Shown here in pieces: positions 1 to 5,510 of a stretch of DNA of 8,675 bases. How positions within the stretch are numbered: position 1 is the first letter of the stretch; every line of letters begins with the position of its first letter. The stretch is from assembly GCA_947471105.1 (NCBI GenBank), contig CANIYB010000085.1, positions 1 through 8,675 of the forward strand, read 5' to 3'. The notes beneath the pieces are model-generated. The model saw nothing but the letters and a program-made list of their open reading frames with translations. It was not told where the DNA came from and did not search any database. The stretch comes from Cytophagaceae bacterium (lineage in GTDB: Bacteria > Bacteroidota > Bacteroidia > Cytophagales > Spirosomataceae). The translations under genes and the position numbers were made by a program.

Positions 1-69
1 AAAAGGGTGGATTCTTTTATTTTACAGGGTTGGTAGCAAAACAGGTAGCACGAGAGGGGTTTTCGAGAG
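1..69 (+). repeat. Interspersed repeat, copy 1 (left end may be cut by the window)
   Basis: This is the first of three same-strand copies in the window; the others are at 3899-3975 and 4850-4931. A 34-base core (31-64 here) is identical in all three and includes the internal direct repeat GGTAGC-AAAACA-GGTAGC. A second conserved block, GATTCTTTTATTTTA, lies at 10-24. Between the blocks this copy differs from copy 2 at three positions. After 64 it loses similarity, whereas copies 2 and 3 stay alike for 13 more bases. The family is not one I can name. The left boundary may lie outside the window. Confidence 0.85.
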
Positions 70-220
70 ACATCCTACTTTATTTAAATTTAAACAAAGT
101 CAAAATATCTTAGAATTTAGAACCATAGAGTATAAAAATAAGTTACGTGAGGGATATAAATAATAATTATGAGTAGCCCAAGGAGTCATAGAAGAAAAAG
201 GATGTCCCAAAAAAAAAGCC

Positions 221-251
221 TTAAAAATCAACCAAAAGGTTGAATTTTTAA
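221..251. terminator. Strong hairpin, probable bidirectional intrinsic terminator
   Basis: The left arm 221-233 pairs with 238-251 around an AAAA loop, giving 13 base pairs with one bulged A (244). The inner part is TCAACC/GGTTGA and the outer part an A-run/T-run. On the plus strand the right arm itself supplies the T-run. On the minus strand the hairpin is followed by a nine-T tract (209-217 read in reverse). It probably ends a gene lying left of the window, and insulates the promoter that begins 30 bases further on. Confidence 0.55.
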
Positions 252-280
252 CACATTTTAACATCAAACAACGAAAGAGG

Positions 281-310
281 TTTGACATTTTTTTTAAAAT
301 TGTAGAATAT
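281..310 (+). promoter_or_regulatory. Probable promoter of the phosphoesterase pair
   Basis: TTTGACA (281-287) provides a Bacteroidota -33 TTTG and also a sigma-70-like TTGACA. Eighteen bases after the TTTG comes TAGAATAT (303-310), an imperfect match to the -7 consensus TAnnTTTG. Transcription would start near 317, about 15 bases before the ATG at 333. The box quality is moderate; the position directly upstream of the gene and just after a terminator hairpin supports the call. Confidence 0.45.
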
Positions 311-332
311 AGCTCATTCATTAAAATAGTTT

Positions 333-1970
333 ATGAAGCTAATCGGCAATCTTTTACTCCTTTTATTATTACCTCTTCTTTCCTTCGCCCAAAAATACTC
401 GATTATTTTAGGTCGACCTACCGACAAAACCATGACGCTCAGCGTCCTTTTTGACCAAAACACCGAATATTTTATAGAATATGGAACACAGAGTGGAGTT
501 TATCCCACTAAAACTAGCGTATATTCCGAAAATGCCTCTGTGCCTAAGGAATTTGATTTAGAGGGATTAAGTAAAAACACACGCTATTATTACCGAATGC
601 AATACCGCTCAAAAGGCACAAATACATACATCCCATCACCCGAATACAATTTCATGACTCCACGTGATCCAGGGTTTGGATTTACATTTACCGTGGAAGC
701 GGATGAGCATTTATATGATAAAAAGGGAGTAGATAATTTATATCGGATTTGCCTAGAAAATCAATTGAAAGATAAACCCGATTTCATGCTTTCTTTAGGG
801 GATACATTTGGAGATGACCACAACCCTACGACCATTACCTCCCTCGAGTTAAAAACCTTACATGCCAATTATCGGCCTTTTTTAGGCACTATTGCCCATT
901 CGGTTCCCTTTTATTTTGGCATGGGAAACCATGAAGGAGAAAATAATTTTTACATCAAACAAGCGCCACCCAACAACTTAACAGTACAAGCGACGCTTTG
1001 GCGCAAATATTACTATCCGAATCCCTCGCCGAATTCCTTCTATTCTGGGAATCAAGAAATTGAGGACTATGGGGTGGGAAATCCAGAAAATTATTATGCA
1101 TGGACCTGGGGAGATGCATTATTTGTGGTATTAGACGCATATAGATATCAATCGGTGGATGGAAGTTCAGACAAACCTAAAAGCTGGGACTGGACCCTTG
1201 GCAAAAAACAATATGACTGGATGCGTTCGACGATTGAGGGTAGCAAAGCCAAATACAAATTTGTATTTGCTCATCACATTCGTGGTCAAGACCGAGGAGC
1301 CCTAACCAATGCGAAACTATACGAATGGGGAGGGTATGATGGGGATGGCAAAACGTATACGTTTGATAAAAATAGACCTGGTTGGGGCAAACCGATTCAT
1401 CAAGTCTTTAAAGATTCAGGCGTCACCATTTTTTTCCAAGGCCACGACCATTTATTCGCCAAAGAAGATTTAGATGGTATAGTATACCAAGAGGTTCCTA
1501 TGCCAAGCGATTCTACTTATGAAATCGGCATGCTAGCTAACGCAGATGCCTATACTGCCAATCAAAAGGGCGGGGCGGGGCATATTCGGGTTCAAGTCAA
1601 TCCTGACAATGTAAAAGTAGATTTTGTGCGGGCTTATTTACCGGCTGATACCAAATCAGGCACTAAACAAAATCAAGAAATTGGATTTACGTATACAATT
1701 GGAACGGTAAAAGAACCGGTAATACTGGAAACATTGCTAGAGGATCAAGAGTTGCAAATTCACCCTAATCCGGCGAATGACCAGCTTTATATTCAAATCC
1801 CGCCTGGACTTGGGAAAGCTAGTTTTCAAATGTATTCAATGGCGGGCCAACTCATAATGACCAGCAATAATCCTGAATTATCTGTCAAAAGAATACCCGA
1901 TGGACTTTATATGATCGTTGTGGAAACCGAAAATAAGATACTAAAACAAAAAATCGCCATCAAACATTAA
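333..1970 (+). CDS. Secreted calcineurin-like metallophosphoesterase with T9SS sorting domain
   Basis: Encodes a 545-residue exported phosphoesterase, probably a purple-acid-phosphatase-like hydrolase of phosphate esters; the substrate cannot be told. Residues 1-19 are a signal peptide (leucine run, ending SFA-Q). Residues 20-110 resemble the fibronectin-III-like N-terminal domain of purple acid phosphatases. The catalytic domain (about 115-440) shows the full metal-binding set: D124-E-H126, G156-D157, GNHE 198-201, H314/H315 in FAHH, and GHDH 370-373. Residues 475-545 are a type A T9SS C-terminal sorting domain, starting HPNP and ending in a basic KQKIAIKH tail, so export across the outer membrane via T9SS is expected. 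The ATG at 333 is chosen because the signal peptide starts there and a promoter ends just upstream. The next gene follows after one base and is a paralog, so the two are almost certainly co-transcribed. The family call is firm. Confidence 0.93.
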   Translation: MKLIGNLLLLLLLPLLSFAQKYSIILGRPTDKTMTLSVLFDQNTEYFIEYGTQSGVYPTKTSVYSENASVPKEFDLEGLSKNTRYYYRMQYRSKGTNTYIPSPEYNFMTPRDPGFGFTFTVEADEHLYDKKGVDNLYRICLENQLKDKPDFMLSLGDTFGDDHNPTTITSLELKTLHANYRPFLGTIAHSVPFYFGMGNHEGENNFYIKQAPPNNLTVQATLWRKYYYPNPSPNSFYSGNQEIEDYGVGNPENYYAWTWGDALFVVLDAYRYQSVDGSSDKPKSWDWTLGKKQYDWMRSTIEGSKAKYKFVFAHHIRGQDRGALTNAKLYEWGGYDGDGKTYTFDKNRPGWGKPIHQVFKDSGVTIFFQGHDHLFAKEDLDGIVYQEVPMPSDSTYEIGMLANADAYTANQKGGAGHIRVQVNPDNVKVDFVRAYLPADTKSGTKQNQEIGFTYTIGTVKEPVILETLLEDQELQIHPNPANDQLYIQIPPGLGKASFQMYSMAGQLIMTSNNPELSVKRIPDGLYMIVVETENKILKQKIAIKH

Positions 1971-1971
1971 T

Positions 1972-3678
1972 ATGAAAAGGCTTTATTTTCTGTGTTTAAT
2001 GGGGATATCCTTGGCCAGCTTTGGTCAAAAAATCATATATAAGGAATTCCTTGGAAAACCGACACAAAAATCGGTTGCGATTAAGGTATTTTTTGATACG
2101 TCGGTGGAAATAAGTGTTCAATATGGAGTAAGCACAGGTAAATATACAATGGAGAGTCCCTGGCAATCAGTGAAGGCGATGGAACCTGGCGAAATCAATT
2201 TGTCGAATTTAATGGCGAATACGACCTATTTTTATCGCCTTCAATACCGTGCGTCAAACAGTGTGGTCGTTTCTTATCGGCCGGAATATAAATTTCAAAC
2301 TCAAAGAGCTATAAATTCCAGTTTCACCTTTGTTGTCCAATCGGATCCTCATTTAGATGAACAAAGTGATTCGGCCTTATTTCGATTATGTTTAAAAAAC
2401 CAGTTGGCCGACAAACCCGATTTCATGCTGGATTTAGGCGATATTTTAATGACGGACAAATTAAAAAATGTAGCAGGTGTCATACCAAAAGACACGATTA
2501 CCTATCGAAGCCAATTGTTTCGAAATTATTATGAAACAATTTCACATTCAGTACCCATCTTTATTTCGATGGGAAATCATGAAGGGGAATCCGGTTGGAA
2601 CTTAAATAATACAGCCAATAACATCGCCGTATGGGGTACCTTGGACCGCAAAAAATACTTCATGAATCCCTCACCCAATGAATTCTATTCCGGGGATCAA
2701 ACGGTTCATCCTTTTGTAGGATTACGGGAAAACTATTACGAATTTACTTGGGGAGATGCGCAATTCATCATTTTGGATCCCTATTGGTATACATCGACAA
2801 AACCAGATGCGAATAACGGCTGGCGATGGACCTTAGGGAAAACACAATACGATTGGCTTCGAAATAGTTTAGAAAAAAGTAAATCGAAATTCAAATTCGT
2901 TTTTGCGCATCAGTTGATCGGCGGTGACCCAAATGGTCGCGGAGGAATCGAATTTGCAGATTTATATGAATGGGGAGGGAAAAATTTAAATGGTACGGAT
3001 GGTTGGGCCTCCAATCGCCCTGGTTGGTACAAACCCATCAAAGATTTATTAACTGAAAACCGAGTGACCATTTTTTTCCACGGACACGATCATTTTTATG
3101 CCAAGCAAGACAAGGATTGTTTAGTTTATCAAGAAACACCCCAACCTAGCCATCCTGTATTTCTGACAGCGAATTCAGCCACCGATTATGGATATGTGAA
3201 AGGGGATATTTACCCGAATGCAGGTCATTTACGAGTTACTGTTTCCGGTGATGGCGTAAAAGTAGATTATGTGCGCGCCTACCTACCCAAAAATGAAAGT
3301 GCCACACGAAAAAATTTAGATGTTTCTTCCAGTTATTTCATTGGGACTAAAAATTGTTATGATGACAAACCCAGCAATGTAGTATTGTGGAATGCGAATT
3401 ATATCAATGAAGTGGTTTATCCAAATCCATTACGCCAACGGACAACGCTTTCATTTAGCCTATCAAAGCCTGATTTAATCAGTTTGTCGATTTTTAATTC
3501 TGCGGGTCAACAAGTAAAACAATTAGTAAGTGAAAATCCAGTTCAAGATGGAAATTATCAAATCATCTGGGATGGCACGGATGCATCCAATCTTCCTTTG
3601 CCTCCCGGACAATACCTATACCAATTAACGGGACCTAAAACTAGCACAAAAACAGGTAAAATAATCCTAATCGATTAA
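1972..3678 (+). CDS. Secreted calcineurin-like metallophosphoesterase, tandem paralog with FlgD-like tail
   Basis: Encodes 568 residues, clearly homologous to the preceding protein along the whole N-terminal and catalytic part; shared stretches include KPDFML, FYSG, TWGDA, GVKVDYVRAYLP-like and VTIFF-GHDH. Signal peptide 1-18 (ends ASFG-Q), Fn3-like domain about 25-110, catalytic domain about 115-440. Metal-site motifs: D125-P-H127, G156-D157, GNHE 201-204, H313 in FAHQ (the paralog has FAHH), GHDH 371-374. The C-terminus differs from its neighbour. Residues 480-568 start YPNP and match a FlgD-like Ig sorting domain, with the WDG-D and LP-PGQYLY pattern, ending in KIILID. It starts one base after the upstream stop with no ribosome-binding site, consistent with an operon and translational coupling. 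It is probably a second phosphatase of different specificity or surface fate; that part is inference. Confidence 0.93.
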   Translation: MKRLYFLCLMGISLASFGQKIIYKEFLGKPTQKSVAIKVFFDTSVEISVQYGVSTGKYTMESPWQSVKAMEPGEINLSNLMANTTYFYRLQYRASNSVVVSYRPEYKFQTQRAINSSFTFVVQSDPHLDEQSDSALFRLCLKNQLADKPDFMLDLGDILMTDKLKNVAGVIPKDTITYRSQLFRNYYETISHSVPIFISMGNHEGESGWNLNNTANNIAVWGTLDRKKYFMNPSPNEFYSGDQTVHPFVGLRENYYEFTWGDAQFIILDPYWYTSTKPDANNGWRWTLGKTQYDWLRNSLEKSKSKFKFVFAHQLIGGDPNGRGGIEFADLYEWGGKNLNGTDGWASNRPGWYKPIKDLLTENRVTIFFHGHDHFYAKQDKDCLVYQETPQPSHPVFLTANSATDYGYVKGDIYPNAGHLRVTVSGDGVKVDYVRAYLPKNESATRKNLDVSSSYFIGTKNCYDDKPSNVVLWNANYINEVVYPNPLRQRTTLSFSLSKPDLISLSIFNSAGQQVKQLVSENPVQDGNYQIIWDGTDASNLPLPPGQYLYQLTGPKTSTKTGKIILID

Positions 3679-4056
3679 CTGCAATCAGCCTTGTATATTT
3701 CTCAACAAAAAAAATCATTTTTACCTGAGCAAAGCAGGAACGCCTAAGTCCCAGGACTAAAGTGGTTACTTTTAAAGTATATAGTTCAACATTTATTGAA
3801 AATGGTGACTACCCTTAAAAATTAACCTACGGTGGAGAAAGTATCTAACCCTCCCATGTATATAAAAAACTTCCTTTGGGACCACCAGAATCAACCTCAA
3901 AAGGGTGGATTCTTTTATTTTACGGGAGTGGTAGCAAAACAGGTAGCACGAGAGGGGTTTTCAGGTGAAATGTGGATTTGTTTAATTTTAAACAATTTCT
4001 CATTCTCTTATAATTTTCTTATTTTCAACATCTTTTTTTACCTTAAAAATCACACC
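3679..4056. other. Gap between phosphoesterase 2 and the membrane protein gene
   Basis: I see no convincing gene here. It holds weak inverted repeats: CCTG/CAGG at 3724-3738, and a nested structure at 3762-3812. In the nested structure, GTGGTTAC pairs with GTGACTAC using two G-T pairs, and encloses TTCAA/TTGAA (3785-3789 and 3796-3800). These may form the 3' end of the phosphoesterase transcript, but there is no clean T-tract. Repeat copy 2 lies at 3899-3975. TAATTTTC (4011-4018) is one base off the -7 consensus and could serve the gene at 4057, but I find no -33 box at the right distance. Confidence 0.5.
3899..3975 (+). repeat. Interspersed repeat, copy 2
   Basis: Same orientation as copies 1 and 3. 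The 34-base invariant core is at 3929-3962 and the block GATTCTTTTATTTTA at 3908-3922. The 13 bases after the core (3963-3975) are shared with copy 3 only. It ends 81 bases before the start of the membrane protein gene. It is readable in frame with that gene, which artificially lengthens the open reading frame upstream to 3832. Confidence 0.9.
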
Positions 4057-4824
4057 ATGGAAGTACATCACCATTCTCATCACCCCAAAAAGTGGAAAGA
4101 ATATATTTCAGAGTTTTTGATGCTCTTTGCTGCAGTGACTTTGGGCTTTTTTGCTGAGAATTTGAGAGAACACCAAATCGAAAAACACCGAGAGATTCAG
4201 TTTTTGAAAAATATCCATTTAGATTTAGAAAGGGATATAAAAGAAATAGACAAGATCATAACATATAATGTTCAGCAACAACTAACAAGTGAAGATTTGA
4301 CGAAACTTTATGAAAAAGGAGTATCGAATGACCTACCTAAATTCTATTATTTAGTGAAAACATTATCATTGAGACTGTTTTTCCAACATTCTAACAATGG
4401 TGTGGAGCAATTGAAAAATTCGGGAGGGTTACGATTAGTGGAAGATGATGAAATCATTAAACAACTCCAAATGATTGAAATCCGAGTTGCAAATATCGAA
4501 TCAATGCAACAAAATATGGACCAGAGTTTAATTTACTTTCGAATGAAATGGCACTCTATATTAGATGCAGTCACGGTTCATGAAATGAATTTGAATTATC
4601 AAAATTCAAAAGTCTTCAAAACATCAAGTACTAGAAGATTTGAAGTACCAACAAGCGTTCGCCCTCTTCATCTAAAATCAACAGATGATATAAACGAGTT
4701 GGTTAATTTAGGTATTGCTCCGGTGAACTCTACAAGATTTATCAACGTCCAATTAACAGAATTACGAAAGGAGTGTGTGCAATTAAACAAATTACTTATT
4801 CAAAAATATGGGGATGAGTTCTAA
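4057..4824 (+). CDS. Small membrane-anchored protein of the MEVHHHSHHP type, function unknown
   Basis: Encodes 255 residues of a type common in Bacteroidota and usually left as hypothetical. The start is ATG 4057, not the upstream in-frame ATG at 3832: the protein then opens with the typical His-rich MEVHHHSHHPKKWKEY, and the extra 75 codons would be translated repeat copy 2 and AT-rich spacer. Residues 17-34 (SEFLMLFAAVTLGFFAEN) form one probable transmembrane helix. It is followed by a charged segment, REHQIEKHREIQFLKNIHLDLERDI, of coiled-coil character. Residues 65-255 are a mostly helical domain without recognisable catalytic motifs. The architecture (short N-terminus, one helix, long soluble helical part) recalls DUF6090-like proteins, but I cannot confirm membership. 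The soluble domain's side of the membrane is uncertain. The five histidines could bind metal; this is speculation. The gene lies alone between direct repeat copies 2 and 3. Confidence 0.85.
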   Translation: MEVHHHSHHPKKWKEYISEFLMLFAAVTLGFFAENLREHQIEKHREIQFLKNIHLDLERDIKEIDKIITYNVQQQLTSEDLTKLYEKGVSNDLPKFYYLVKTLSLRLFFQHSNNGVEQLKNSGGLRLVEDDEIIKQLQMIEIRVANIESMQQNMDQSLIYFRMKWHSILDAVTVHEMNLNYQNSKVFKTSSTRRFEVPTSVRPLHLKSTDDINELVNLGIAPVNSTRFINVQLTELRKECVQLNKLLIQKYGDEF

Positions 4825-4849
4825 GCATTACTGAATTCTATGTAAATCC

Positions 4850-4931
4850 ACTCAAGGCGAGTAGATTCTTTTATTTTAGGGGAGTGGTAGCAAAACAGGT
4901 AGCACGAGAGGGGTTTTCAGGTGAAATGTGG
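4850..4931 (+). repeat. Interspersed repeat, copy 3
   Basis: Same orientation as the other copies. The 34-base core lies at 4885-4918 and GATTCTTTTATTTTA at 4864-4878. Only one base differs from copy 2 from 4864 to 4931. Left of 4864 the match becomes patchy with an indel (CTCAA conserved at 4851-4855). It starts 25 bases after the stop codon of the membrane protein gene, so copies 2 and 3 bracket that gene with core starts 956 bases apart. Confidence 0.9.
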
Positions 4932-4960
4932 GTTAAGGGACCATTCAGCCAAAACTAATT

Positions 4961-4976
4961 AATTGATGAATTAATA
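4961..4976 (+). repeat. 16-bp direct repeat, left copy
   Basis: AATTGATGAATTAATA here matches AATTGATGAATTGATA at 5270-5285 at 15 of 16 positions. The pair brackets the minus-strand small gene and toxin remnant. The sequence is AT-rich, so a chance match cannot be excluded. Confidence 0.45.
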
Positions 4977-4990
4977 GGTGGATAAGATAA

Positions 4991-5146
4991 CTATTCAGGT
5001 TTCAAGAAAACAATTTTGTCGCCCTGAAGCACAACCAATTCTGAGTTCTTAGCTTTCTTATAGGCCATTAAATTGATTTTAACTTGGGCCATACCTATTT
5101 TCAACTTTTCCGCAGTTGTCAATGGCTTTTGTTTAATAGCTCCCAT
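4991..5146 (-). CDS. Small zeta-toxin-associated protein, putative orphan antitoxin
   Basis: Encodes 51 residues on the minus strand, from ATG at 5146 to TAG at 4991. The sequence runs MGAIKQKPLTTAEKLKIG near the start and ends KNSELVVLQGDKIVFLKPE. The pattern of a short basic N-terminal helix followed by KxxKNSxLVVxxxxKIVxxxPE resembles, from memory, small proteins found next to zeta-toxin-like P-loop kinases in Bacteroidota; this needs a database search to confirm. The first 28 bases overlap, in another frame, the 3' end of a fragment of just such a kinase (5119-5259), which supports the assignment. No membrane segment or signal peptide is seen. There is no Shine-Dalgarno, only an A-rich stretch before the start, as usual in this phylum. 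The frame is intact, so the gene may still be expressed without its toxin; that is inference. Confidence 0.6.
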   Translation of the reverse strand: MGAIKQKPLTTAEKLKIGMAQVKINLMAYKKAKNSELVVLQGDKIVFLKPE

Positions 5147-5295
5147 TTTTCTTGATTAAAAATATCATTTTTTTGTGCAATAAGTTCTGATTCGGTATTT
5201 GAGTTATCATAAATAAACCAATCATCAACTATTTGCAAATATATAGCAAACAAATTTATATAATGGAAAAATTGATGAATTGATAAATTATCCCA
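5119..5295 (-). pseudogene. 3' remnant of a zeta-toxin-like P-loop kinase
   Basis: On the minus strand a frame open from 5295 to TGA at 5119-5121 has no ATG. It reads INLFAIYLQIVDDWFIYDNS, then ESELIAQ and a tail, IFNQEKWELLNKSH. This matches the C-terminus of zeta-toxin-like (predicted ABC-type ATPase) proteins, which typically read NLF-x-IYLP-x-x-D-x-W-x-x-x-DNS, then ELIA and I-N-x-x-x-W. The likeness starts at about 5259. Upstream codons do not continue it, and in-frame stops follow. The P-loop and catalytic domain are nowhere in the window in any minus-strand frame, so this is a fragment of about 45 codons and cannot be active. The family call rests on pattern memory, not alignment. Confidence 0.55.
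5270..5285 (+). repeat. 16-bp direct repeat, right copy
   Basis: Partner of 4961-4976, differing at one of 16 positions. The zeta-like homology on the minus strand fades about ten bases inside this copy, so the repeat sits at or near the truncation point. Confidence 0.45.
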
Positions 5296-5313
5296 TCAAA
5301 ATTAAGGTGGGAT
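5290..5313. other. Short hairpin near the truncation point
   Basis: ATCCCATC (5290-5297) pairs with GGTGGGAT (5306-5313) over an eight-base loop: eight pairs including one G-T, and unusually G+C-rich for this gap. No clean T-run follows on either strand, so it is only a possible terminator or element end. Confidence 0.35.
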
Positions 5314-5475
5314 TTGTGCAGTTTATTGAAAATATAATCCTTATTCTTCGCCCTACTCATATCTTATATAATTAACACCAATTCAAATCATCATCTGTTT
5401 AGTAATCCTCTTCAAAATCAATCTCAGAGTTCCTAACAGATTCCTTTTCCCAAACGACCACACCCTTTCTGTAGG

Positions 5476-5483
5476 TAATTTTG
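5476..5483 (+). promoter_or_regulatory. Perfect TAnnTTTG -7 box of the M28 peptidase gene
   Basis: TAATTTTG is an exact match to the Bacteroidota -7 consensus. Transcription would begin near 5490, leaving a leader of about 20 bases before the ATG at 5511. A good -33 TTTG at the usual distance is not visible (the region reads TTCCTTTTCCC), so the call rests on the -7 box and position. Confidence 0.5.
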
Positions 5484-5510
5484 TAATATTGTCGGATTAA
5501 ATATTTTCCA

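Larger units (their letters stand above)
4825..5510. other. 686-base gap without a long plus-strand gene
   Basis: It contains, in order: repeat copy 3 (4850-4931); a 16-bp direct repeat (4961-4976 and 5270-5285); a minus-strand 51-codon gene (4991-5146); an overlapping minus-strand remnant of a zeta-toxin-like gene (5119 to about 5259); a hairpin (5290-5313); an unassigned minus-strand open frame of 44 codons (5399-5533); and the -7 box for the peptidase (5476-5483). It reads as a scar of gene decay or insertion rather than simple spacer. Confidence 0.6.

Noticed and set aside
100..321. 73-codon minus-strand open frame left of the phosphoesterase gene
   Set aside because: It runs through the terminator hairpin and the promoter of the plus-strand gene, is dominated by AT-driven residues (F, L, K, N) and shows no recognisable domain.
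955..1140. Minus-strand open frame inside phosphoesterase 1
   Set aside because: It lies wholly within a well-supported gene on the other strand and its product has no recognisable pattern.
3754..3769. Inverted repeat around AGTCCCAGGACT as a terminator
   Set aside because: The stem is only four to five pairs with a minimal loop and no T-run follows.
1..4931. Integron-type gene cassettes with the repeats as attC sites
   Set aside because: The repeat lacks GTTRRRY/RYYYAAC core sites and any long imperfect dyad, the bracketed genes are large or paired with leader gaps, and no integrase is visible.
1..4931. CRISPR array or tRNA-derived repeat
   Set aside because: The copies are kilobases apart, so no CRISPR array. 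I tried to fold the core as tRNA acceptor and T arms (sense and antisense) and the stems do not pair.
5236..5243. Perfect TAnnTTTG (TATATTTG) on the minus strand as promoter of the small gene
   Set aside because: It falls on codons for the family-conserved IYL of the zeta-like fragment and has no -33 box at the right distance, so the match is explained by coding sequence. It could still act now that the toxin is truncated.
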